DNA of 64,000 nucleotides from an uncultured Aquimarina sp. (GTDB lineage: Bacteria > Bacteroidota > Bacteroidia > Flavobacteriales > Flavobacteriaceae), in contig CANMLW010000001.1 of assembly GCA_947498705.1 (NCBI GenBank), forward strand, positions 1,240,001-1,304,000, read 5' to 3'. Shown here one piece after another: positions 49,911 to 58,326 of the stretch (positions are counted from its first letter, which is position 1; every line of letters begins with the position of its first letter). The notes under the pieces are model-generated. The model did no database searches, was not told where the DNA came from, and saw only the letters and a list, made by a program, of their open reading frames with translations. Position numbers and translations under genes: made by a program.

Positions 49911-51143
49911 TTAATCCTCAAATTCTGATTTTAATATTTTAAGAACTTCATTTACTGTTTCTTCTTCCAGATCTGTTCTCTTAACCAAATCAGAAACATC
50001 TTGTTCTAAAATACTCTTTGCCGTATCCAGACCAATTCTCGAAAACTCTTCTATAATCCAAGAATCTATTTCATCTGAAAACTCTGTTAACTCTACATCT
50101 TCTTCAACTCCTTCTCTAAACACATCAATCTCGTAACCGGTTAATTGACCTGCCAATCTAATATTATGCCCACCTCGTCCTATAGCCTTAGAAACCTCTT
50201 CTGGCCTTAACATCACTTCTGCACGATTTGTTTCTTCATTTATCTTAATCGAAGTTACTTTTGCAGGGCTTAATGCTCTTGTTATATACAATTGCAAGTT
50301 ATTAGTATAGTTAATAACATCAATATTTTCATTTCCTAGCTCTCTTACAATACCATGTATACGAGATCCCTTCATACCCACACATGCTCCCACTGGATCA
50401 ATTCTATCATCATAAGAATCTACTGCTACTTTCGCTTTTTCACCAGGAATACGCACTACTTTCTTTACACTAATCAATCCATCAAACACCTCTGGTATTT
50501 CTTGTTCGAATAATTTCTCAAGAAACAAAGGCGAAGTTCTAGACATAATAATTGCCGGCTTATTACCTTTCAATTCTACAGACTCTATTACTCCACGAAC
50601 ATTTTCTCCTTTTCTAAAAAAGTCTGAAGGAATCTGGCGATCTTTAGGCAAAATAATTTCATTACCCTCATCATCTAACATAATAATTGCTCTATGTCTA
50701 ATATGATGTACTTCTGCCGTATAAATCTCTCCTTCTAATTCTTTAAACTGTTTATATATATTGGTATTATCGTGCTCATGTATTTTAGAAATAAGATTTT
50801 GACGTAATGCTAAAATCGAACGTCTTCCTAAATCAATAAGTTTCACTTCTTCTGAAGCATCTTCTCCAACTTCAAAATCTGGCTCAATTCTTCTTGCCTC
50901 TGTAAGTGATATTTCCTGATTACTATCTTCTACCTCGCCATCTGCAACTACTACACGGTTTCTCCAAATTTCTAAATCTCCTTTATCAGGATTTATAATA
51001 ATATCGAAATTATCATCGCTACCAAACTTCTTCTTAAGGGCATTTCGAAATACATCTTCTAAGATCGACATCAATGTAACTCGATCTATAAACTTATCAT
51101 CCTTGAACTCTGAAAATGATTCTATTAATGCGATATTTTCCAT
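49911..51143 (-). CDS. nusA: transcription termination/antitermination factor NusA
   Basis: NusA binds RNA polymerase and modulates pausing and hairpin-dependent termination. The 410 residues hold the N-terminal polymerase-binding domain, an S1 domain (about 130-200), KH1 and KH2 (CVGMKGSRIHGIVRELGNENIDVI near 245-270; RGGHNIRLAGQLTGYEIDV near 320). The E. coli acidic repeats are absent, as expected outside gammaproteobacteria. It starts 14 bp after rimP and is cotranscribed with infB. Confidence 0.97.
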   Translation of the reverse strand: MENIALIESFSEFKDDKFIDRVTLMSILEDVFRNALKKKFGSDDNFDIIINPDKGDLEIWRNRVVVADGEVEDSNQEISLTEARRIEPDFEVGEDASEEVKLIDLGRRSILALRQNLISKIHEHDNTNIYKQFKELEGEIYTAEVHHIRHRAIIMLDDEGNEIILPKDRQIPSDFFRKGENVRGVIESVELKGNKPAIIMSRTSPLFLEKLFEQEIPEVFDGLISVKKVVRIPGEKAKVAVDSYDDRIDPVGACVGMKGSRIHGIVRELGNENIDVINYTNNLQLYITRALSPAKVTSIKINEETNRAEVMLRPEEVSKAIGRGGHNIRLAGQLTGYEIDVFREGVEEDVELTEFSDEIDSWIIEEFSRIGLDTAKSILEQDVSDLVKRTDLEEETVNEVLKILKSEFED

Positions 51144-51157
51144 ATCAATATATTATA

Positions 51158-51622
51158 TTAAAATGTTACCATAACTTTTGCTTCCACAATACTTTCATAA
51201 GCTACAACAGCTTCTTTAACCACCGTAACCTTACCTTTACCAATTGGCTTTGGTTCACGTGCTTTCCATACCAGGGTAATCCCATCTTCTTCTGCAGATG
51301 TCAATTCTCCCTCTATGGTATCTTCTGCTGTTTTCACCTTAAGCTTTCTACCTATATTTTTTCTATACTGCCTGGTATGAGTAAGACCTTCTGAAATTCC
51401 TGCAGACATCACCTGAAGCGAAAAATCCTCTTCATCTCTATCTAGATTGTGTTCTATTGCTCTACTAATTGCAATACAATCTTCGACCTTAACCCCATCA
51501 TCACCATCAATAATAATCTCGATACTATTATCGGGATGAATTTTGCTCTCAATTAGAAAAAGAGACGGGTTTTCTACAAGCGCCTCCTCTAATAAATTTT
51601 GTACTTTGTCTCTTAATGACAT
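51158..51622 (-). CDS. rimP: ribosome maturation factor RimP
   Basis: RimP helps maturation of the 30S subunit. The start is set at the ATG at 51622 (MSLRDKVQNLLEEAL), giving 154 residues, because an upstream ATG at 51658 lies within the leader hairpin and a few bases from the expected transcription start. The N-terminal KH-like domain (LFLIESKIHPDNSIEIIID) and the motif VMSAGISEGLTHTRQYRKNIGR, read across residues 83-104, are typical. It begins the rimP-nusA-infB operon. Confidence 0.95.
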   Translation of the reverse strand: MSLRDKVQNLLEEALVENPSLFLIESKIHPDNSIEIIIDGDDGVKVEDCIAISRAIEHNLDRDEEDFSLQVMSAGISEGLTHTRQYRKNIGRKLKVKTAEDTIEGELTSAEEDGITLVWKAREPKPIGKGKVTVVKEAVVAYESIVEAKVMVTF

Positions 51623-51635
51623 AAATAGATAAAAA

Positions 51636-51656
51636 GAGGGGACTTTTTGTCCCCTC
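51636..51656 (-). terminator. terminator-like hairpin in the rimP leader
   Basis: GAGGGGAC (51636-51643) and GTCCCCTC (51649-51656) pair over 8 bp around a 5-nt loop, followed on the minus strand by TTTTT (51635-51631), 9 bp before the rimP ATG. It lies downstream of the rimP promoter, so it is transcribed as part of the leader and could act as an attenuator. Confidence 0.7.
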
Positions 51657-51682
51657 ATCCTGGTTTTTTAATTTCAACGGTG

Positions 51683-51712
51683 CAAAGATAGTAATAATAT
51701 CTTAGATACAAA
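51683..51712 (-). promoter_or_regulatory. promoter of the rimP-nusA-infB operon
   Basis: A -7 box TATCTTTG (51690-51683, followed by CACC) and a TTTG at 51712-51709 are separated by 18 nt. Transcription would start near 51677, before the leader hairpin. Confidence 0.65.
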
Positions 51713-51865
51713 ATATCGCTGAGAATGAATTTATTCGTAAATTTAAGATACTTAAAAAAGTACCAACTTATGACATAAACTAAGCAACACAATCGAATCA
51801 TTTTTTTTAGACTAGTAAAACGCTCACACTGCAAAAGAAGATATTCTCAAAAAACCAACATTATT

Positions 51866-52699
51866 ATGATCAAAAGTATACTCGTTCCAACCGATTTTTC
51901 TACCCAAGCAGAAAGTGCCTTAAAAGTGGCCGCTCAAATAGCAAAAAAAAATGAAGCCAAAATTTATTTGCTCAATATCTTAGAAATGCCCGTGCATTTA
52001 TCAGATCTAATGTCTTCTGGATCTTCTGGCCCTGGCCCAGAAGCACTTTTCTTTATGAAACAAACACATAAAAAATTCGAAGAAGTATTAGAACAAGAAT
52101 ATCTAAAAGATCTTGAAGTTATAGAAACAGTTAGCTTTGAAGGGATTCTTGATGGCATCATGGACGCTTCAAAAAAGAACAATGTAGATATGATTATTAT
52201 GGGATCTCATGGATCTTCTGGTTTTGAAGAACTGTTCATTGGCTCTAATGCAGAAAAGGTCGTTCGCACCTCTAAGCAACCGGTATTAGTCATCAAAGAA
52301 GATTGTGATATTTTTGACGTAAAAGATTTTGTATATGCCACAAATTTTGATGACGAAGACAAACCCTGCTTATTAGCTGCTTATGAATTTGCCAATTCTA
52401 TTGAAGCAAACCTTCACTTGGTTCGCATCAATACGGCAAACGGTTTTAAAACCACAAATGAAACCGAAGAAAAAATGAACAACATGGTTTCTTCCTTACC
52501 AATAGACAATTACACACTTAATATATACAATGATATTACTGTAGAAAAAGGGATTCTTAATTTTGCGCATTCACTTGATGCTGGTATCATAGGCATTAGC
52601 ACACATGGCAGAAAGGGAATATCTCATTTTATAAATGGTAGCTTAGGAGAAGATGTGGTAAATCACGCAAAACGACCTGTTATAACCTTTAAAATATAG
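51866..52699 (+). CDS. universal stress protein with two Usp domains
   Basis: This 277-residue cytoplasmic protein holds tandem UspA domains. The first (1-145) begins SILVPTDFSTQAESAL and has the ATP-binding signature GSHGSSGFEELFIGSNAEKVVR; the second (about 155-277) ends with GISTHGRKGISHFINGSLGEDVV. Such proteins bind ATP and act in stress survival; no partner can be named. It is convergent with the following minus-strand gene, which ends 8 bp later. Confidence 0.93.
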   Translation: MIKSILVPTDFSTQAESALKVAAQIAKKNEAKIYLLNILEMPVHLSDLMSSGSSGPGPEALFFMKQTHKKFEEVLEQEYLKDLEVIETVSFEGILDGIMDASKKNNVDMIIMGSHGSSGFEELFIGSNAEKVVRTSKQPVLVIKEDCDIFDVKDFVYATNFDDEDKPCLLAAYEFANSIEANLHLVRINTANGFKTTNETEEKMNNMVSSLPIDNYTLNIYNDITVEKGILNFAHSLDAGIIGISTHGRKGISHFINGSLGEDVVNHAKRPVITFKI

Positions 52700-52707
52700 A
52701 ACAACAG

Positions 52708-53223
52708 TTATTTTTTTAGATAAATAGAGGGTACATCCGGAAATGAGCGATTATCACTAAAGATTACCGAATATATTACCCAAGTACCTTTAGGCTTTTT
52801 TACCAATTGTATCGTATTTACCCCTCTAATTGTTTGCTGTTTGTTTTCTAATTTAATCGTAAATTCATACGAACTAAAGCGCACTGCGACTCCACCATAT
52901 ACATGGGTGATTTCATGAATTTCTTTTTCATGAAATGAAATAACTTTGTGTTTTTTGAACGCAACTTTATTCGCCGCCCTAAATTCTTCTTCTGTAAAAA
53001 TCTTAATCTTTGTTGTGTCTACAACCCCTACTACCGCCTCTGAAAAATGAATATCATTGAGCAAATCATAATCTGGAGTTTCTCCTTTACCAAAAGAGAT
53101 TGCCTTATATAAACTTGAGACTACCTTATCAATTTCTTTTCGATCCTGTTCCTGGTTTTGTGCCACAGTTAGCTTTGAAACAAAAAGAAAAATGATAAAA
53201 ACTATAATAAACTTGATTTTCAT
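52708..53223 (-). CDS. secreted NTF2-like (SnoaL-type) protein of unknown function
   Basis: The start at 53223 (MKIKFIIVFIIFLFVSKL) gives 171 residues and a signal peptide ending at about residue 22 (VAQ); an in-frame ATG at 53256 would add 11 residues before it. The mature part, with an N-terminal helix (IDKVVSSLYKAISF) and a beta-rich second half ending in KGTWVIYSVIFSDN, looks like the NTF2/SnoaL fold. No catalytic residues can be assigned. It stands alone. Confidence 0.8.
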   Translation of the reverse strand: MKIKFIIVFIIFLFVSKLTVAQNQEQDRKEIDKVVSSLYKAISFGKGETPDYDLLNDIHFSEAVVGVVDTTKIKIFTEEEFRAANKVAFKKHKVISFHEKEIHEITHVYGGVAVRFSSYEFTIKLENKQQTIRGVNTIQLVKKPKGTWVIYSVIFSDNRSFPDVPSIYLKK

Positions 53224-53628
53224 ATAACATGTCTTTAATAGAGTTCCTTTACTCATCTATAAATATAAGAAATAGATGTAGAATAATTCACACTTTAAAA
53301 CGGACATAACAGAATTACACACGCACATTCAATACACTAACTCTAATCCCCTATTAATTAAGCACAAAAAATCAGAAACACCTATTAAAAAACAAATAAT
53401 AAAACTATCAATATTCAGAAATCAATACCATTACAAAGGGAGCTCTTTTTTCTTACTATCGTATCAACTGAATTGTCATCTTCTTTTTCACAACCAAACC
53501 CTACAATTCTGTCATTATTAAACCTCTTCAAAAAACAAATACACAAATCATAATGCGATCAATAAAAGCTTTTTCTTTACAAGATCTTTAGCATCGATAA
53601 AGCACGTATACATCCAAAAAACAAAAAA
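53224..53628. other. gene-free stretch before the tRNA-Gln terminator
   Basis: About 400 bp of AT-rich DNA. I see no gene, promoter or terminator that I can support in it. Confidence 0.5.
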
Positions 53629-53651
53629 CCCTTAAGTAAAATACTTAAGGG
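53629..53651 (-). terminator. terminator of tRNA-Gln
   Basis: Arms 53629-53638 and 53642-53651 pair perfectly over 10 bp around 3 nt; the minus strand then runs into T tracts. It begins 8 bp after the tRNA 3' end. Confidence 0.9.
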
Positions 53652-53659
53652 CTTTTTTG

Positions 53660-53732
53660 TTGGTCTACTAGGGCTCGAACCTAGACTCTTCTGGACCAAA
53701 ACCAGACGTGTTGCCAGTTACACCATAGACCA
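53660..53732 (-). tRNA. tRNA-Gln (UUG anticodon)
   Basis: On the minus strand a 7-bp acceptor stem (TGGTCTA with TAGACCA), a D arm, the anticodon stem TCTGG/CCAGA with loop TTTTGGT (anticodon TTG) and the T arm with GGTTCGAGCC are all present; the discriminator base is A. CCA is not encoded. The TTG anticodon reads the glutamine codons CAA and CAG. Confidence 0.95.
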
Positions 53733-53749
53733 ATGCGTCATTGCGGGTG

Positions 53750-53780
53750 CAAATTTAATACATTCTTTTGGCTATGCAAA
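53750..53780 (-). promoter_or_regulatory. promoter of tRNA-Gln
   Basis: TTTG (53780-53777) and TAAATTTG (53757-53750, followed by CACC) are exactly 19 nt apart, the best match to the Bacteroidota consensus in the window. It lies about 18 bp before the tRNA. Confidence 0.8.
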
Positions 53781-53940
53781 CATTTTTAAGAAAAAATTCA
53801 ACATATTTTTCAAATTATTAATTAGCACTTCTATAACAATCAATTAAAAATATAAACTTCTGTTAAGCGTTTCCTAAAAAATCTAAGGTTAAAGCAATTT
53901 TATTATTAAATTCGCCACAAGTTATATAACCTATACGTTT

Positions 53941-56900
53941 ATGAATACATTCAACTTCACCAAGTGGAATAAAATAGTAGGATGGATTGTCTTTACAATT
54001 GCCCTATGCGTTTACACAATGACGGTAGAGCCTACCGCTAGTTTTTGGGACGCTGGAGAATACATCGCCACATCTTCAAAACTTCAGGTTGGACACCCGC
54101 CGGGAGCTCCACTTTTTCAGATGATAGGAGCTTTTGCTTCTACTTTTGCATCAGACCCGACACAAGTTGCGTTAATGGTTAATATGACATCAGCATTTGC
54201 AAGTGCTTTTACAATTCTATTTATGTTTTGGTCTATTACTATTCTTGTAAAGAAAGTAATAACAAGAGATGAGGAGTTGACACAAGGAAAAGCCTTTGCC
54301 ATTCTAGGAAGTGGATTGGTTGGAGCATTGGCATTTACATTTACTGATAGCTTTTGGTTCAATGCGGTAGAAGCCGAAGTATACGCAATGGCTACATGTA
54401 TCTTATCAATTATGTTTTATCTGGGATTATTATGGGAACGAGACATGAATACCCCCAGAGGTAATAAATGGTTAATTCTTATCGCATTTATTGTTGGATT
54501 ATCGTTTGGAGTTCACTTTATGGGACTACTATCTATACCAGCAATTGGATTGTTATATTATTTTAAAAATTACAAAGAAATTACTATAAAAAATTTCATT
54601 ATCGCAAATGTTACGGTTGTAGCGATTTTGTTATTTATTTTCAAACTTTTATTACCTTCAACACTTAAGTTTTTTGGCGTAGCAGAAGTATTTTTTGTCA
54701 ACTCTATAGGACTTCCTTTTAACTCTGGAACTATTATCGCCGGATTATTAATCGCTACTGCTTTTTATTTTGGCATCAAATACACCCGTAAAAAAGAATA
54801 TGTACAGCTTAACACATTGTTACTTTGTGTCTTATTTATTCTGGTCGGTTTCTCTAGTTGGTTAATGTTACCCATTAGAGCAAATGCCGGTACGGTTATC
54901 AATGAAAACAACCCTAATAATGCAAGAGAATTACTTGCGTATTACAACCTAGAACAATACCCAGAAACACATCTTTTTTACGGTCCACAGTTTACAGAAA
55001 TCTACGCAAATCTAGATGAAAATGATCCCTATGAAGATGACAAACCAAAATATGAGAAAGATTTAAAATCTGGAAAATATATCATCGTAAATGATTGGAA
55101 AAATGCAAAACAAAACTTGGACAATGCACATAAAGCTTTCTTGCCAAGAATGTGGAGCACAGAACATATTGCCAATTACATGGAGTTTACAGGCCCCGTT
55201 AAATTTACTATCAAACCAGAATATCAAGGTGAAGAAGAACTTCTAAAAGCGGTAAGTGAATTTAGAAGGGATTATGCTACTGCAAAACTAGACAATGATG
55301 ATTATCATAAATTTCTTCAATCGTTTGGCAACTATATTGACGTCGAAAAACCCTCTTTTTGGGATAATGTAACTTACCTATTTGATTATCAAATAGGATA
55401 TATGTATTGGCGTTATTTTATGTGGAATTTTGTAGGTAGACAAGACGACAATCAAGGAAGACTCACAGATCTGGAAGGAAACTGGTTAAGCGGAATCAAG
55501 TTTATAGATGAGATGCGCCTAGGTTCTCAAGACAACTTACCCAGTGATGCTCTCAAAAACAAAGCCCGTAACACCTATTATTTCTTACCTTTACTATTAG
55601 GTATACTAGGATTTGTTTTTATGTTACAAAGGGATAAGAAAAAATTCTGGATATTACTTATTTTCTTTTTGTTTACAGGGCTTGCGTTAAAAATCTATCT
55701 TAATGAAAGACCTTTTGAACCTAGAGAAAGAGATTATGCTCTGGTAGGATCTTTTTACGTATTTTCTATTTGGATTGGCTTTGGCGTTTATGCTTTATTT
55801 GATCTTTTAAAAGGTTACCTAAAGCCTAAAGTTTTGGCACCAGCCATTACTACAATTTGCCTATTAGCAGTACCTATTCTTCTGGCTGCAGAAAATTGGG
55901 ATGATCACGATCGATCTAATAGATATACTGCACAATCTATGGCAAAAATGTACCTACAATCCTGCCAAAAAGATGCAATATTATATACAATTGGTGACAA
56001 CGATACTTTTGCTTTATGGTACGCCCAAGAAATCGAAGGGTATCGAACAGATGTAAGAACCGTAAATACCAGCCTTTTTGCAACCGATTGGTACATAGAT
56101 CAAATGAAAAAAGCGGCTTACGATGGCAAACCTGTCCCTTCTCAGTTAACCCACAATTTTTATCGTTTTGGTAATAATGATGCTATTTATCACAAACCAG
56201 TTACCAACGATACAATGCTTATCAAAAACTGGATGAAATGGATAGAATCTGATGACCCCCGTACCAAAGGAGATTTACAAAGTGGAAAAAAAGTAAACAC
56301 GTTTCCAACTAAACATATTAGAATACCTGTAGACAAAGAAGCGGTACTTAGAAATGGCATTGTGTCTCAAAAAGATGCAGATCTTATTGTTCCACACATC
56401 GATATACACCTTAAAGGAGATCTATTGTTTAAAAATCGCCTATTGATGTTAGATGTACTTGCCAATAACAATTGGGAAAGACCCATCTATTTTACAGGCG
56501 GAAGCTATGGCGACGATGATTTCTTATGGATGAAAGACTATTTACAACTTGATGGAGTTACCTATAAATTAGTTCCTATTTTAACTAAAATGGATCGCCG
56601 TAATCCTTTTGAAATGGGACGTGTAGACACCGATTTAATGTACAAAAACGTAACGAGTTGGGATTGGGGTAATAGCAACGACCCTAATATTTATCATGAT
56701 CCAGAAACGAGACGAAATGCTATTACCTATAGAAGTAATTTGGCCAGGCTTATCGAAGCATTAGTTGCCGAAAACAAAAAAGACAAAGCAAAAGATATTT
56801 TGGATTTGGCGATGGAAAAAATGCCAATAGAGTATTATGAATATTACACACTTTTAGAGCCTTATGTTAATGGATATTATGAGATAGGAGAAAAACAAAA

Positions 56901-57246
56901 AGCAAGAGATCTCTGGAATAAACTTGCCAAAAAATACCAAGAGAAGCTTACCTATTTTGGCAGTTTAGAACTTAAAGACCAATATCGATATGCAGAAGAC
57001 ATCGTAACTAATGTAGAACGATATCGTAGTGTGGTAGATCTTCTATTAATCAATCAAGATAGAGAACTCATAGAAGAAAAGGCAGATGAGTTTAATAAAT
57101 ATCTAAGATTATTTACTCGATTATATTCTGAGGACGAAGAATATGATGACGAACAAGCCATTCAGAAACAGGAGGAAGATCTGATCAAAGAATTCATGAA
57201 TCAAGAAAAACCTACCATAGACACTATAGACAGCATCCCTAACTAA
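53941..57246 (+). CDS. DUF2723 family membrane protein (GT-C-like glycosyltransferase fold)
   Basis: This 1101-residue protein has about 11-13 helices in the N-terminal half (from FTKWNKIVGWIVFTIALCVY on) with the DUF2723 motif EPTASFWDAGEYIATSSKLQVGHPPGAPL, read at residues 30-58; the Asp/Glu pair there resembles the catalytic loop of GT-C mannosyltransferases. The C-terminal half is soluble, with WDDHDRSNRY, a periplasmic block (IGDNDTFALWYAQEIEGY) and a helical tail that may form TPR-like repeats. It is probably a protein O-glycosyltransferase or lipid-linked sugar transferase of the envelope; the reaction is inferred from the family only. A strong terminator follows. Confidence 0.88.
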   Translation: MNTFNFTKWNKIVGWIVFTIALCVYTMTVEPTASFWDAGEYIATSSKLQVGHPPGAPLFQMIGAFASTFASDPTQVALMVNMTSAFASAFTILFMFWSITILVKKVITRDEELTQGKAFAILGSGLVGALAFTFTDSFWFNAVEAEVYAMATCILSIMFYLGLLWERDMNTPRGNKWLILIAFIVGLSFGVHFMGLLSIPAIGLLYYFKNYKEITIKNFIIANVTVVAILLFIFKLLLPSTLKFFGVAEVFFVNSIGLPFNSGTIIAGLLIATAFYFGIKYTRKKEYVQLNTLLLCVLFILVGFSSWLMLPIRANAGTVINENNPNNARELLAYYNLEQYPETHLFYGPQFTEIYANLDENDPYEDDKPKYEKDLKSGKYIIVNDWKNAKQNLDNAHKAFLPRMWSTEHIANYMEFTGPVKFTIKPEYQGEEELLKAVSEFRRDYATAKLDNDDYHKFLQSFGNYIDVEKPSFWDNVTYLFDYQIGYMYWRYFMWNFVGRQDDNQGRLTDLEGNWLSGIKFIDEMRLGSQDNLPSDALKNKARNTYYFLPLLLGILGFVFMLQRDKKKFWILLIFFLFTGLALKIYLNERPFEPRERDYALVGSFYVFSIWIGFGVYALFDLLKGYLKPKVLAPAITTICLLAVPILLAAENWDDHDRSNRYTAQSMAKMYLQSCQKDAILYTIGDNDTFALWYAQEIEGYRTDVRTVNTSLFATDWYIDQMKKAAYDGKPVPSQLTHNFYRFGNNDAIYHKPVTNDTMLIKNWMKWIESDDPRTKGDLQSGKKVNTFPTKHIRIPVDKEAVLRNGIVSQKDADLIVPHIDIHLKGDLLFKNRLLMLDVLANNNWERPIYFTGGSYGDDDFLWMKDYLQLDGVTYKLVPILTKMDRRNPFEMGRVDTDLMYKNVTSWDWGNSNDPNIYHDPETRRNAITYRSNLARLIEALVAENKKDKAKDILDLAMEKMPIEYYEYYTLLEPYVNGYYEIGEKQKARDLWNKLAKKYQEKLTYFGSLELKDQYRYAEDIVTNVERYRSVVDLLLINQDRELIEEKADEFNKYLRLFTRLYSEDEEYDDEQAIQKQEEDLIKEFMNQEKPTIDTIDSIPN

Positions 57247-57251
57247 TATAT

Positions 57252-57283
57252 AAACCGGATGATAAATTACAATCATCCGGTTT
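57252..57283 (+). terminator. terminator of the DUF2723 gene
   Basis: Arms 57252-57263 and 57272-57283 pair perfectly over 12 bp around 8 nt, followed by T. Confidence 0.92.
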
Positions 57284-57302
57284 TTTTATCTACCTTAGTA
57301 AG

Positions 57303-57950
57303 GTGACTGTAATTCCAACTAAAACACCCAGGTTTATCAAGTCAATTTTCCCAAATTACACATGGGATCTTTTTGATAACCATCAAAAAAAAATTTACTT
57401 AACTTTTGATGATGGCCCTATCCCTAATATAACAGAGTTTGTTTTGGATCAATTAGCCATTTACAACGCAAAAGCCACTTTCTTTTGCATTGGAGATAAC
57501 ATCAAAAAGCATCCTAATATTTTTAAAAAAATACTTGCAGAGGGACACACAATAGGCAATCACACTTATTATCATTTAAAAGCTTGGAAAAATAGTCAAG
57601 ACGCATATTTAGAAGACGTCATAAAATGCCAGCAAACGATAACATATTACACTAAAAATAAAAGAACTCCTAAGCTCTTTAGACCGCCTTATGGGCAAAT
57701 TAGCAGAACTAAATTAAAAGCTATAAAAAAATTAGGGTATTCAGTTATACTGTGGGATGTATTATCAAAAGATTGGATGCAATCAATATCTACAGAAGAA
57801 TGTATCCAGAATGTGATTCATCATGTAGAACAAGGCAGTATCGTCGTTTTTCACGACAGTATAAAGGCTTCAAAACACCTAAGGATTGCTTTACCCGCTG
57901 TTCTAAAGCATTTTGATAAGGAAGGATACGTATTTGATGCTATAGTTTAA
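57303..57950 (+). CDS. polysaccharide deacetylase (CE4 family)
   Basis: This 215-residue protein of the NodB fold has the catalytic and metal-binding motifs TFDDGP (residues about 33-38), GNHTYYH, FRPPYGQ, WDVLSKDW and IVVFHDS. Such enzymes remove N-acetyl groups from peptidoglycan, chitin or other polysaccharides. No clear signal peptide is seen, so it may be cytoplasmic or use another path. Translation starts at GTG (57303); no earlier ATG fits after the terminator. Confidence 0.9.
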   Translation: MTVIPTKTPRFIKSIFPNYTWDLFDNHQKKIYLTFDDGPIPNITEFVLDQLAIYNAKATFFCIGDNIKKHPNIFKKILAEGHTIGNHTYYHLKAWKNSQDAYLEDVIKCQQTITYYTKNKRTPKLFRPPYGQISRTKLKAIKKLGYSVILWDVLSKDWMQSISTEECIQNVIHHVEQGSIVVFHDSIKASKHLRIALPAVLKHFDKEGYVFDAIV

Positions 57951-57954
57951 TTGT

Positions 57955-58251
57955 CTAAAGAAATTCTTTCATTAGACTAATCAAGGTATTCGCATCTTGC
58001 TCTCCGCTTTGTCTCCATACCATTTCTCCATCTTTATAAATCATTAAAGTAGGAAGCCCTTTAATACGCAAAGCAGTTGCCAATTCTTCATTCTTATCGA
58101 CATCTATCTTTATAACCTTTCCTTTATCTCCCATTGCAGCCGCTACATCCTTTAACACAGGGTGCATTGCAAGAGAAGGTTCATTCCATTCGGTAAAAAA
58201 GTCCAATAAAACAGGAACTCCATTACCTATTATATCTCCAAACTTTGACAT
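57955..58251 (-). CDS. thioredoxin-fold protein lacking the active-site cysteines
   Basis: This 98-residue protein (ATG at 58251; a TTG at 58257 is in frame but less likely) keeps the thioredoxin fold: VPVLLDFFTEW, KVIKIDVDKNEELA, the cis-proline loop IKGLPTLMIYKDGE and a C-terminal helix. The active site WCGPC is replaced by WNEPS (residues 22-26), so both catalytic cysteines are absent. It cannot act as a dithiol reductase and is more likely a binding or scaffold protein. It is convergent with the deacetylase gene. Confidence 0.88.
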   Translation of the reverse strand: MSKFGDIIGNGVPVLLDFFTEWNEPSLAMHPVLKDVAAAMGDKGKVIKIDVDKNEELATALRIKGLPTLMIYKDGEMVWRQSGEQDANTLISLMKEFL

Positions 58252-58326
58252 GTTCAAAAATTTTTACATTTCAGATCGCTAAAAAATCGACCTTTAAACC
58301 ATTGTAAATATAACACTTTCTACGAA

